64,000 bases of DNA from Paraphysomonas bandaiensis (taxonomy: Eukaryota > Chrysophyceae): NCBI GenBank assembly GCA_965644295.1, contig CBFFRP010000054.1, positions 1-64,000 of the forward strand, read 5' to 3'. The notes below the pieces were generated by a model. The model worked only from the letters and a program-made list of their open reading frames with translations, made no database searches and was not told the origin of the DNA. Below, one piece after another: positions 35,291 to 47,061 of the stretch. Every line of letters starts with the position of its first letter. The stretch's first letter is position 1. The position numbers and the translations under genes are program-made.

Positions 35291-35874
35291 GGTCTGATAT
35301 ATCAAGCTCTATGCTGGGTATTGTAATGGAGAGCAGCCTCACGTGGTTCCATATATATAAGGACGACAGATAGAAGCTACTGTTTAGCCGTAGTATATAC
35401 TAGAAATCCATGATATTTGGGGTATTGTTTTCTATAATAGTGGTAATATACAGTCCACATGATCTATAAAACCGATTTTATAGGAATAAATATTCCAATA
35501 TTCTATACTTCATATATTTATACTGTATAAATACTCCAATATATAGCACACCTATAGGCACTATATGTCTAGCTGTACTGTATGTGTCCACCCTCTATGC
35601 ATGTTCACACTATTAACCAGGCAGTGCATAGCTCATAGTGCATAACTCCATACTATAATCATATCCCTATAAAACAAACCATGAATCTCTTATTACACTA
35701 TCTAATAGATTCATAATACATAATCATGTGTTGTGATGTATTATCTATCAAGTGTTATCAGTGTTGTGTTGCTTACATGACCCTATCAGCCGTTGACTTG
35801 ACCTGATTCATATACTACATACATACATAATATATGAACACAGATATATTAAAACATATATCATACTATTGGTC
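35291..35874. other. Intergenic region between divergent genes
   Basis: AT-rich DNA with TATA-like words; it probably holds the promoters of the AAA gene (minus) and the 35.9-kb gene (plus). No specific site can be supported. Confidence 0.4.
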
Positions 35875-36399
35875 ATGAATGTACTAGAGCTTGTAAGGAG
35901 TAAACTGGTGTTTTCATCACCGACTGTGAGGCGTAAACCGAAATCATCAACTGCTTATACAATAGTTGATCCCACAGTTGATTGTCTGGATAGTCCATGC
36001 AGTGAGGGAGATGTAGAGGTTACAGCATCACTTATGCATATAGAAGTACCTTCTGTGAGTGTGATGTACACGGAAATGGAAAATTATGTCGCATTCAGCC
36101 CAACACACCCTCGCTCCCCACCTGCCTCTGCATATCCCAGCGTGTGGAAAAGTAGACTTGCTGCCTGTAAACGTTTTGCCACACGCGCTCTATCTCTTGC
36201 CTCGCCTAGGACATCTTTACGCTCTGACAGTCCTAGTGTACTTGAACATGATGAATTTTCTACATCATCAACAGCATCGAGGTTTCAGCGCTTCAAAACT
36301 TATGCTGCTGCGAAACTGAGTTCTCTACGTATGTTTGAGTTTCGTAAATCGAAGAGAGAAAAAGCTGATATTCTCTTAGACGAGTTTCCATTACTGTAA
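35875..36399 (+). CDS. Uncharacterised Ser/Arg-rich protein, 174 aa
   Basis: Single-exon ORF starting at ATG 35,875 (MNVLELVRSKLVFSSPTVRR). It is Ser, Thr, Pro and basic rich, with probable phosphorylation sites (TVRRKPKSS, SPRTSLRS) and no recognised domain. The C-terminus is basic and helical (RFQRFKTYAAAKLSSLRMFE) and could bind membranes or partners. Likely real from its codon use, but unassigned. Confidence 0.6.
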   Translation: MNVLELVRSKLVFSSPTVRRKPKSSTAYTIVDPTVDCLDSPCSEGDVEVTASLMHIEVPSVSVMYTEMENYVAFSPTHPRSPPASAYPSVWKSRLAACKRFATRALSLASPRTSLRSDSPSVLEHDEFSTSSTASRFQRFKTYAAAKLSSLRMFEFRKSKREKADILLDEFPLL

Positions 36400-36780
36400 G
36401 TTTTGTGCTGATTCTACTGGAGATGTAAAACGGAGTTTCGATACCTGTAGTTAGCAATGAGACATGTTTATGAGTTATTCGAAAAAATATGCACATCATG
36501 CACTGTCAGTAGAGAACTAGTATGAAAGATTCTTTCATTAATTTTAATTCATTAGACTGTTTTGATTTTTTGAAAAGTATAGGCTGAGTTTGCTATTGCT
36601 ATACGTGCAGTGAATTTGGCATGTACACATGTATTAGTAGCAATTAGCATGTCCTATTTAGTAATTACATCGACTCGATTCTAACACATCAGCCAACCTA
36701 TCAAACAAGCTAAACACATAAAGAAAAGAATTTAACACGATATAAGGCCTTCATGTCGATGTCGGGTACAACTTGGCGTC
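36400..36780. other. Intergenic region
   Basis: AT-rich; nothing recognised before the R2 copy. Confidence 0.45.
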
Positions 36781-37027
36781 TTTATTAGGATTCAGCTCAA
36801 TACATGATAGTATCTGTGAGTTATAATGTTCAATGAAATATATCATGAACTTACTTAGAGAGAGTATCTGTCGAGGATATATGATCGTCATCATAGCGAT
36901 CGTCATTATTAGTTACACTTCTCACTATTCCGTTGTGCAAGATAGTTATGTTTTATATTGTTATTCATAGTTATCACTTTACTGTGTTCATTACTTTACA
37001 CTCTAATAATCACAACATTGTTTTACT
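36781..37027 (-). repeat. R2 dispersed repeat, copy B
   Basis: Reverse-complement, diverged copy of 11,340-11,588. Both ends of the homology are sharp: TTATTAGGATTCAGCT at the left and CACAACATTGTTTTACT at the right. Confidence 0.75.
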
Positions 37028-37189
37028 GTTACTAAGATCAATTCTTTATTGTCTTCTATATTGTATGGAGTATGGATAGGTTATCGAAGTAGTCATCTTC
37101 GACAAATAAGAAAACTTCTCAAATATTAAGTCATTATAAAGTACAAAGTGTTTTGAAATTAAACTTTTAGTAACAATGAAGTAGAAGTA

Positions 37190-37570
37190 GTGGATGTTTT
37201 ACTATTAACAATAATGGCTTTTAAGAGCGCAATATAACTAACTAGTGCTTAGCTCTGATGTCCTACTATTTAGCGCTACGAAAGGTGCTTGTGCATCACC
37301 ACAAGCACCAAGTGGCAACCATTGCTATGACTCAAAGCAAACGCCGTGACTATGCAGTATTTTGACATACCTGACTTCAGGATTTAAAGGTACCGTCTAC
37401 ACAAGTGACACTTACTAGTAATTTACCTTGTACCTCACTAGAATTTGGCTATAAGTAGGCAGAACAATAGCTGCTGACTATATACGCGGCTCACGTTTGT
37501 TTCCCAAAAAATATCCCCGGTACTTATCGCCCAGAACACCACGAGAAGGTACGAGTCCGACTTTGTTGAA
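37190..37570 (-). repeat. R1 repeat with extended flank
   Basis: Reverse copy: CCTACTATTTAGCGCTACG, the hairpin core (GTGCTTGTGCATCACCACAA), CAAAGCAAACGC, GACATACCTGACTTCAGGAT, then the flank shared with 19,690-20,000 (GTCTACACAAGTGA to AACACCACGAGAAGGT). This is the most complete R1 copy in the window. Confidence 0.8.
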
Positions 37571-38063
37571 AGGCCAATGAAGTAGTTTTAATTTAATGAA
37601 ATATGCCTTAAACTGTAGAGCGATAAATTTACGATGAATTTAGTTATAAAGTTAGACACTAGAAGTTAAGTATTGCCAATTCAACATACAGGATATTCAT
37701 CATATATGCCCGCCACTATGTATGGTAAATAGCTGGGCTTTGGGCTTTAATTTCAGGACTGACTGTGAAAGTCTTATCGAATATTCCGAGTTGAAATGCT
37801 TCTCGAATATACAAATCTCGATAAAAGAGTGCTTGTCTTAGAGTGCAAATATCATAAAATTATTATTCATCACATCATGATGTCACAAAATGACTAATCC
37901 AACAGTTAACACCTAAGTGATTATACAATGAGGAGCACATTTGAAGGCGTACTCACTGTGATGGCAACAGACGCGTCGTAGCAACAGAAAACTATCAACA
38001 AACCCTTGAAAAGAGCCATAAACTATACAAACTTCATGAATGCAAGTCATATGTGTACATACT

Positions 38064-39697
38064 CTATCTTCCCCAATCGTCATTCTCCTCATACAACGAG
38101 AAATTATCCTTCGAGGGCTCCAGTTTGGTCATAATGATTACAAGAGCCCAGCTGAAGGACAAGGCAAAGAGAGTGATTGATACAAGTCTTAATCCCCACT
38201 GCACAAATTCATTACACAGTGTCACAGCTCTATCAGGTATACCTTCGTATAAAAGTTGTCTAGCTCATGAGTGAGGGCCATGATGCCAGCAATAATCCCT
38301 TGTATTGCCCCACCAAAATGTGCGGCCCAATCCACATATTTACTGAACGAGAACACAAGCTACAGGGCACCATTACACACACGGATTCGAAAAAAGTCAT
38401 AAATACCGTGAGTGTGATTGCTGCTGTGACCATTACAAGTTGACAGTTTCTCTGTGTTCGACATTCTTGAGGTACCTTCTTCCTACAAGACATCGTAAAG
38501 TATTCATCCTTAAAAAAAAGCTACTCACCATCTAAATACAATCCATACCAGCCAAGCGGAGAGCATGCCGAGGACAGCCCCGCTACTACCCACCCCAACA
38601 GAGTCAGGAAGAAATATACAGCTAGCAGGTGACATATACGATTAGGACATGCAGAGCTTGTGTGATAAAAAGCGCTACCTTAGCATATTGCCGTATATTC
38701 CCGATGCAAAATAGACGAAAAGCCACTGAGGAGTACCAAAGACTAGATTAAGGTATCCGCCAACGCGTAACTATAACACGGTCAACAAAGTTCATAATGT
38801 TACGAGGTACATGGGTAACCTGAATAATCCCATTAGACAATATGTGTACCACTCCAGCATGGAGAAAAATAGGAGTAAAAAGTCTCCACCACTCGTGTCG
38901 GTATACTAACAGGCCAGCCTCCTTAGCGCCGTACCGTACCTGAAAAACATATTTCCGTAAACAAAAACGGATAACAATGAGTTTCTAATATTAAGGTAAT
39001 GCAAATTTACGTACGGACGAGACATTATTACCATGGTGGTCGCAGGGGGGCCTACTAGAGGATTTTCATCTCTTGGAGCATATCCATCGTCCTGAATCAT
39101 TGCGATCAGCACACCGATCTAGTCCAATACACGTTAGCTCAGAAAAAATATCTGAAGAGTTCAACACACCTGAGCCAATAATATGAGGGTAGATATGGTA
39201 ACCAACTGCCGTTTGCAACTTGACGCACTGTACTCCTTGCTATCGAAATCTCCACGACGTCTCTGCCTGCCTGCCTGTGTCTCTTCTCCTATTTCGAACT
39301 CCATAGCTTGCAGAGCTCTGGCCATAGTAAAATCATCCATCCAACCGTGCTGTGCTTCTTCGGTAGTGGGTAGAACATCTGCCTCAAGGTCATCCATTCT
39401 GAGATCTATTAACTCCTGTTGCATTTTCATTTCGGCATCTGTAGGCTCATCAGCGTATTGAGGCTGATATAAACTAACGCGTTGTTCGTATCGTTCAGGT
39501 GTATAAAGCTTATCATATCCATTCCTTGATGATGTTGTTCCTTGACTTAATGATAATGCAAGATCATGATCTTTCTTTAATTGTCGTTGTACTTTAATCT
39601 CTTCAGGTATAACATCATTGTCTGTTATCGGTATGGATGTCCCACTCTCAGGATCAACTAAAACATCGCGCTCTGCATCATAATACATAGAACTCAT
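38064..39697 (-). CDS. Rhomboid intramembrane serine protease with N-terminal UIM-like motifs
   Basis: Multi-exon minus gene, ATG at 39,697, TAG at 38,064-38,066. A cytosolic N-terminus of about 170 residues carries two ubiquitin-interacting-motif-like helices, KKDHDLALSLSQ (about residues 40-51) and DDFTMARALQAMEFE (about 120-134). Then come a first TM (RQLVTISTLILLAQIGVLIA), the loop YRHEWWRLFTPIFLHAGVVH with the rhomboid WR and H, and GVGSSGAVLGMLSA with the catalytic Ser in GxSG. AAHFGGAIQGIIAG supplies the catalytic His. Active-site residues are intact, so it should cleave within membranes. UIMs occur in the ER-associated rhomboid RHBDL4, but at its C-terminus; here they are at the N-terminus. 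Confidence 0.9.
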
Positions 39698-39992
39698 TAC
39701 AGCAAAGGTGATAATCTATTTCAATTGGGAGGCTGCATATGAGCCATATATGGCAATATATTTAATAGAAATGATTCCCAAAATTTCCAGTTTTGGTCGA
39801 AGGAGTCCAAGTAGTGTACTATATTCTACCTGTTTTTTTATAGGATATTCAGATAGGAGATTCCCTTATTTCAAGTGTTGGTCATACGATACACCAATGC
39901 AGCTGATTGGCTGAAAATGTATTCTCAACACTTCCTCTCTATAAGAACTCCACTCATCCCAATAACTAAAAACTGAATATCATCCATATTCT

Positions 39993-40142
39993 GGGGGTGG
40001 TTGTGTATGTCGATTTTATCGATTATTTCATCATTTATTTCATTGAAAAGTCATCGTTTTATCTTTAAAAAGTAACTTTTTTCACTTTTCACTTGAAATA
40101 AATGATGAACAAATTGATAAAATCGATATGCACAACCTCCCG
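39993..40142. repeat. Long imperfect inverted repeat upstream of TYW1
   Basis: Left arm (39,993-40,055: GGTTGTGTATGTCGATTTTA, then TTTCATCATTTATTTCATTG) is matched by the complement of the right arm (about 40,080-40,142), with a loop of about 25-30 bp. The stem is roughly 55-60 bp with scattered mismatches. It could be a foldback or MITE-type element. Confidence 0.8.
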
Positions 40143-40436
40143 TATACTTCGTACTGATGTACTGGTATCGCCGTATAGCAGCGTATGGGAGCTATATAAC
40201 CAATAGGAATAGGACTCTCTATTTTTTTGATTGGTGGTTGTGGTTTAGAAGAAACCATGAAGATAAAGACGAAGTTGTGAAAGTGTGATGAGATACATAC
40301 ATATGAATATATAGAGAAGTAGTTCACTATAGAGACGAGAGGTACGGTACTATAAACCACATAGTTACTATAAGATACCACTATATAGAGTGAATCGTTA
40401 TTATTCTTTGGATTTCTACAAGATAGATTTGTAGAA

Positions 40437-42694
40437 ATGGAAATGTTAACACGTCTTCTTCATTCAGGGATCATCCCATTTGCTCTGATACCAATTACAA
40501 TGACATTTATACGAAGAATGAATCAAACAGTATTGATTAGTAATAAGCAATCTGTTGATCATACAAACAACACTATAGATAAATTATCTGTAACAATTTT
40601 GTATGGGACAACAACAGGAACATCTAAGAAAATGGCTTATGAATTAATGGAGAGGATAGTTGCTTTTGGTAATGTAGTGACTGTAAATATATGCGATATG
40701 AAAGAGTATGATTTGGATTCATTGGAAAGTGAGAATGTTGTGTTGATACTATGCTCTACTTGGACTGGTGGTACAGTCCCTGAATTATGTGAACCATTTA
40801 TGGCTGGTTTACAAGATTTAGCTAATGATTTCAGAGTAAGCAAAAATCTTCTTGACAAAGTGAAGTTTGCTGTTATGGGTCTTGGAGGAAAGGTGTATGG
40901 TGAGAATTTCTGTAAATCGGTGAGTCTATTTCTCTTTTTCTGTATTCTCTTCTTATATATTATCAGTCACTTGATATCCATAACACTTTGGTTTCTCTGG
41001 GGGCATCACCTTTATTAGGGGTGGTATATGGGGATGACGCTAGCGACCTGAGTGCGCGCTTCACTTCTTGGAGTTGCCGAGTTGAGAGTAGCGTTCTTTC
41101 ACTTTGCCCATCAAGTGGGCTGGAGTCACAAGCCCCTGTTTCAACTTCTGGTGGTCGGCGTAATGGAAAAGTCCAACGTCTGAAAGGCAGCGCGAGGAAG
41201 TCTTCCCCACCTTCGGAATCCTGTGGTGACTGTTCATGTGGAGAACCTCCGGTGGAGCCAGCTACGCGCCCGAAGAAAAAGAAGAAGCAGAAAAAAGTTA
41301 TACCTGAAGAGGAGGAACTCGAGGAGGAAGATATTATCAATAATACCTTCGTATGCGATAGTGATAGCGATGAAGAAGGTGGAGTAGTGGAGAGCAAAGG
41401 CGAAGCTGAGGGACTTGTTGATGTCGAAGACCTAGGAACATCCATGGCTAATGCTGAAGAGGAGAGTCGAGCTGTGGGAAGGGAAATGGTGACTAAGCTC
41501 CAGCGCAAAGCCCTGACGAAAGAAGGATATAAAATTATCGGTACTCATAGTGCAGTAAAGATGTGTCGCTGGACGAAGAATCAAATGCGTGGCAGGGGAG
41601 GATGCTATAAACACTCATTTTATGGCATTACCTCATACCAGTGTATGGAAGCAACCCCATCCCTCGCATGTGCTAACAAGTGCGTATTCTGCTGGAGACA
41701 CCACAAAAACCCAGTTGGTACTGAGTGGAGGTGGAAAACGGACTCACCTGATATGATTGTTTCACAAGCCATATCAGAACATCAGGCAATGGTTAATCAA
41801 ATGCGCGGTGTTCCTGGAGTTCTCCCAGAGAGGTTTAAAGAAGCATTTACTGTTCGTCACTGCGCACTTTCTCTTGTCGGTGAACCAATCATGTATCCCC
41901 ACATTAATGAGATGGTAAAGCAGTTGCACGATCGAAAAATCAGTACCTTTCTTGTGACCAACGCGCAGTTTCCTGAGGCTATACGTGATATGGATCCAGT
42001 TACTCAGTTGTATGTCTCTGTAGACGCAGCAACTAGCGAATCAATGAAAGCAATTGACCGTCCATTGTTTAAAGACTTTTGGCAGCGTTTCCGCACATCA
42101 TTGGTGCATATGCGAGAAAAGCGACAGCGAACAGTGTATCGTATGACATTAGTGAAGAGCTGGAATATGGATGAGGTTCAGCAGTATTCTGACCTAATTG
42201 CGGAGGGTTGTCCGGATTTCATAGAAATTAAGGCCGTCACATACTGCGGTAAGTCAGATGCATCCTCCCTGACTATGCAGAATGTTCCATGGCACCACGA
42301 GGTGTGTGACTACGCTGAGGCCATATCAGCCAACCTAAAAGCACGTAATAATAATAACAGCGACGAAGCTGTCTACGTGCCCGGCTACAGTATTGCGACA
42401 GAGCACGAGCACTCATGTTGTGTCCTTCTTGCCAGAGAGGATAAATTCAAAGTAGATGGAGAGTGGTACACATGGATTGACTACAACAAATTCGATGAAT
42501 TGATAGCAGAATACTATGCATCAGGCGGAGAGAAGAAGTTCACCAGTTCAGACTACATGGCCAAGACACCATCGTGGGCTCTGTACAAGTCAGCCGAACG
42601 AGGATTTGATCCCGTTGAGTCTAGATGGCGAAGGAACAAAGCAGGAGCAATTGTTGAGATTGAATACAAGGCCAGTGATTCAGGATGTGGCTAG
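40437..42694 (+). CDS. TYW1: TYW1: tRNA 4-demethylwyosine synthase (flavodoxin + radical SAM)
   Basis: Exon 1 (40,437-40,919) and exon 2 (40,967-42,694) join across a 47-nt intron, giving 736 residues. The N-terminus has a hydrophobic stretch (about residues 8-25), then a flavodoxin domain (TILYGTTTGTSKKMAYEL; CSTWTGGTVPELCEPF; MGLGGKVYGENFC). An acidic/basic linker follows, then the radical-SAM domain with CANKCVFCWRH (Cx3Cx2C, about residue 397). The C-terminal end (WHHEVCDYAE; EHEHSCCVLLAR; WYTWIDYNKFDEL) is typical of TYW1. The enzyme makes the tricyclic ring of wybutosine on G37 of tRNA-Phe using pyruvate and S-adenosylmethionine, with electrons from the flavodoxin part. The whole domain set is present in the usual order. 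Confidence 0.97.
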
Positions 42695-43059
42695 ATTTAT
42701 TATCGAAATGCCTAAAAGTGCGTATTAATCCCGTTCAGTGTAATTAGCTAAGATCTGTAGGTTGCTGAGTACTGATAACGAATAATAAGACTAGTAGTGG
42801 CATAAATCCAGAAATTTCTTAATATTTAGAGGAATTAGTATTTTCGATCAGTATGTTTACTACTTACTACTTACTGTAACATAATGCCGTTAAAGTTATA
42901 TCTGTACTAAATTATTTCACGGAATATTGAAACTAACGAATATGGAATATTTCGCGGTACACGTTATTAACGAAATGAATTTGGGCTTCTTAATGCATGA
43001 AATACTTAACACTAATGTCAAGACTTCTATCAACTGAAGTCAAGCATCCGGGCTGTTGA
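42695..43059. other. Intergenic region
   Basis: AT-rich, 3' of TYW1; nothing recognised. Confidence 0.5.
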
Positions 43060-43225
43060 CCTTAAGGACTCTAAAATCCTGAAGTCAGCAGATGTAATAT
43101 CAACATTCTGCTGGGTCATTGTGTTTGCTTTGAGTGATATAGAGAGTGATATATACACCTTGATGCTTGCGGCGACGTACAAGGTACAAGCAGCTATCGC
43201 AGCGTTAAATAGTAGGATATCAGAG
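43060..43225 (+). repeat. R1 dispersed repeat
   Basis: AATCCTGAAGTCAGCAGATG, then CAACATTCTGCTGGGTCATT, GATGCTTGCGGCGACGTACA, and GCGTTAAATAGTAGGATATC. It has the same order as the copy at the start of the window. Confidence 0.8.
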
Positions 43226-43599
43226 TTAAGCATTAAGTGTTGAGATCTGAAGATACTATATACTTGCAATTGAGTGCAGTATTATGTGAAATGCAAGCAT
43301 CGAAAGATACATATATATGTATGTAATTAGTAGATTAAATTGTGTAGTCTGAAACTGAAGCAGAAGTTGGTGACTATACAGGATACGATTACTGAGTGTG
43401 TGGTTTGTACACTAAAGTGGTAAATGAATGGTGTTGAACACATCGAATACAACATAGATAGGTTCTTTATCATGTAATGTTTATAATTTCATCTTATCAA
43501 TTGAGAATAGCAAACCTGAGCAAATAATGTCAAACAATTCTGTTATGGTAGCGGATGGTAGTTGTTGTAGGGATGGGGAAGTTGACAAGAAGCTACGGT

Positions 43600-46500
43600 T
43601 TGACAAGAACCAGGCAGAGTATTTAGCGAGAAATACCCTGATGTCTTGGAGGGGAAGGCAATTTTACCTGCTGATGATCCTGCTAAGGAGGTGTTATCCA
43701 GTGAGATCCTTCATACATTGGTTGATAGGTTCAGAGGCGAGATTGGGAACCACGTGCTCTCTCACCATGTGATACTTAATCTCAATGTACTTCGACTTCT
43801 TGTGAAACACTGGGTTTCGGCCAAACTCTGACTGTCGATGAAGAATGGTGTGGGCTTGATAAGCCTCAACTTAATCTCACCCGTCACCCTCCGAACCCAC
43901 AGCACTTCTTGAAGACCCGAGTAAATACACTGATACTCAGACTGCATGCTTGACGTTGCCACTGTCGTCTGCAATTTGGACTGCCAGACTATATAGACCC
44001 TCCCGCTGCAAATATACCCAACGTACCCCGATGTGGACTTCCTGGACAGCTGGTCTCCCGCCCAATCCGCGTCAGTAAACATATTATGATGGAAGTCGAA
44101 CCGTCTACTCCCATATTGAATCCCTTTGTCAACAGAACCACGAATATATTGCCATACGTATGCTAATATAGCTTGCATACTTCAATATTCACCTTGTTAC
44201 TGAACCGAGACAGTACTCCCACCGCATAAGCAATCTCCGGCCTCGTGTTCATGGATAGATATAGTAATGCACCTATCAGCGGCCGATATGAGAAGTTATC
44301 TACTGTAAGCTGTTCCTCCTCGGTATGCGCATGCCGCGCCCCTTTTGCCACTAAATCCATTGCTTCTGCAGGTAGAGGACTCTTCAGTTCCTTTCACGGT
44401 GGCCCAAGATACTTCTCAAACTTTTCTAAGATCTTAGCCGCATATACTGATTGGTCAAGACGAATATACTTTTTGGCGTCCTTGTGACTCGAACATTCAG
44501 AAAATGTTCCATCTCGTCCATGTCCTACATATCAAACCGGGCACACAGTTGAGCTTTAATATCCTTCACTATGTTGACATACATCACGACCTAAAACTAG
44601 GATATATCATCCACATAATATATCGTTAATAATACCAATTCATCGCCCTTATACTGATAATACAAACACGGGTCTAATACACATGGTTTAAAAAATGCAT
44701 ATATCGTATAAATTTATTCAATGTTTTCCACCATGACCGCGGGGGGCTCCGAAGCCGTATAACTGCTTCTTCAACGTAAAGCAGTACCCCTCAGGCAGCT
44801 GAAAGTCCGGAGTTGCTATCATATATACGCCCCCTCTATATCTGCATATAGAAATTATGTGTTAGACGCATCCAGTTGATGAATTACCATGTTCATCACG
44901 AAGGCTATGGCGATTAACAGTCGCACTGTTACCCCCTTAACAACGGGAGCGAAATGGTTCGCCCAACCACTCGACTGCTGTCCACAACCGATTGCTACAA
45001 GACGAGCCTTATATCGGCGGACCTCTCTTTCCTTATCGTACTTCTTTCCATAATAGACGTACTTGGAGTGCAGTGGGACGACTCCGTCCGGTATACGAGT
45101 CACCTCCATGGTGTCTCGCTTCGCCAGACCCTCTCGCTTCGCCAGACCCTCTCGCTCTCTACACGGCGAGCTCGTCTCCACTCCCTGTGCTTGGCACTCT
45201 CCAAGGACTCACGATGTGTCTGAGAGGCACTGTCGACTCTTCCGCTGACATCCACACTGAGTCTGCCTCCTGTAAAAGGTAACTCACATCACCCTCATCA
45301 CTCAAATGATGGATTTGTCTTAACACTGACACATTCGTGACCGTCCTTGGAGCTCTTGCGCGCTTGCCGTGCGGATGATTCTCGGCAGGATCCGTTCCCC
45401 CGAAGGTGATGCTGAGTCAGCCTGGGGCTGCACCTGCCCACTTTCCGACTACTGTGGCATCACTCCGCTGATACCGCCGTCACGGTTGTCAGTAACTCTG
45501 GCCCTAACCACACTCTGCGCAAGATCCTCTGTCATCTTCTTGATGTCAGCAATGTGAATAGGGGTCTACATGTAGTCTATATCAGGTGTCGACACACATG
45601 TGGAAGTGCATTCTCTGATTAGTAGTAGTTTTCTGCTATGTACACTGCAACTAATATATGGTGTAGATAACAATGTGTAGAATGTAAAAATATAGAGATT
45701 TATTATATGTGTACTGTACGTACGTGTGTAGCGTTTTCATACTTCGCTTCATGCACATCCTCTGGATTACAGTGCATTGTAATTTCTCCACTTATGAACC
45801 TGGTCACCAGTAACCAACGACCGGTATCCCACAATAAGCCCCTTCCTTATCACCACTCTGTTGGTCGTATAGCAGAGCACCGTCCTCATGGTGCTTAACC
45901 TCAAACTCACCCGGTTGGCGAGCCTTGGGGTTTATAGCCACTTGAGCCTCCTCCAGCTCTCTATAATAATCTTGAGACCTCTCAGGTACCGATTCATCAA
46001 ACAATACATGTACAGAGTGTACTGCGGTATCCCCCACTTGCACCTTGTATCCTTTTCGATCAGCTGGATACCCTATGAAGTAACCTGTCTTTGCTTTGTT
46101 CTCCCAGTCCTTCCTCCTGTCGGTCTTAGGTGTTAGCACATATGCTTTACATCCCCATTTCCGTAGCCACGATAGGCTGGGAACGCTCCCCCCTGGGACA
46201 CATTCATATGGAGACATCCATCCTTGCCACGTCCGATTGGCATTCGTCGCACAATGTAACATGCAGTTGATACTTATCAAACCAGTATGACTTTGGAAGT
46301 CCGGATGTCGTCAACATCGTCAGTCTCATCTCCTCAATTGTTCGGAATTTCCTCTCAGACACCGCGTTGAGCTCTGGCGTGTCTCTCGTTGTATGTGACA
46401 CCCGAATCCCATATCGCTGCAACAGATACTCTCTTATCTGCTGACTAATAAGTTCGGATCCTCCATCGGCATGATACTCTCGTACTTCACTAAATGAACC

Positions 46501-46735
46501 TCACATAAGTGTCGTAGACATTTGAAAACTTCATCTCCGCTTCGAGTCTTTAAACCATACTCCCATATCATCTTTGTCGCCAAGTCCGTAAATATAAGTA
46601 CATACTTATAACCCTGTCTTGATTCACAATTCAAGTACACTGAGATATCAGCTGTCACCCTTTCCAGAAACCTGACGGCGGCACGGGACAATGAGGAGCT
46701 AAGCGCTGTCAGGTTTCTGGAAAGGGTGACAGTTG
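43600..46735 (-). mobile_element. Ty1/copia retrotransposon, decayed (integrase, RT, RNase H remnants)
   Basis: On the minus strand pol blocks occur in copia order. Integrase: about 46,735-45,800, with TADISVYLNCESRQGYKYVL, TPELNAVSERKFRTIEEMRL and GCKAYVLTPKTDRR. RT: 45,181-44,160, with VRRYKARLVAIGCGQ, HQLDASNT, YYVDDIS at about 44,595-44,625 and TRPEIAYAVGVLSRF. RNase H: 44,178-43,730, with FTDADWAGDQLSRKSTSGYV and SSMQSEYQCIYSGLQEVLWV, then after a frameshift NPVFHKKSKYIEIKYHMVRE. Many frameshifts and stops separate the blocks, so it is inactive. No gag or intact LTR pair is found. Confidence 0.9.
45565..45790 (-). repeat. LTR-like block, copy 1, inside the copia remnant
   Basis: About 225 bp, minus orientation, beginning TACAATGCACTGTAATCC and ending AGACTACATGTA. 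It is repeated in the opposite orientation at 47,062-47,307. It sits between the integrase and RT remnants. If read as TGTAAT...CTACA it has the TG...CA ends of an LTR. Confidence 0.6.
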
Positions 46736-46956
46736 ACATCTCAGTGTACCTGAATTGTGAATCCAGACAAGGCTATAAGTATGTACTTCTATTGGCGACA
46801 AAGATGATATGGGAGTATGGTTTAAAGACTCGAAGCGGAGATGAAGTTTTCAAATGTCTACGACACTTATGTGAGGTTCATTTAGTGAAGTACGAGGGGT
46901 GGAACCGTACTGTAGAGTATCATGCCGATGGAGGAGAATATCTAGGCCAGCAATAA
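46692..46956 (+). mobile_element. Inverted duplicate of the copia integrase segment
   Basis: Bases after about 46,692 repeat, in opposite orientation, the integrase region at about 46,440-46,690 (GTCAGGTTTCTGGAAAGGGT on one side against its complement on the other). The plus copy encodes ISVYLNCESRQGYKYVL and then LRHLCEVHLVKYEGWNR and HADGGEYL. The copies differ by small indels (the plus copy lacks the IFTD residues). The spacer is about 25-40 bp. Confidence 0.88.
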
Positions 46957-47061
46957 TTAGCGCAAAGTACTCATATTTCATTACGAATCCTTACTCTCGA
47001 CATACTCGGTTCTTTCCGATATATTCAACAGAGTTGATAGTTGATGTAATTCCAGAATAGT

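Noticed and set aside
43527-43831. Plus-strand ORFs resembling a gene 5' end
   Set aside because: The minus strand encodes the copia RNase H end (SKYIEIKYHMVRE) here, so the plus frames are probably shadows.
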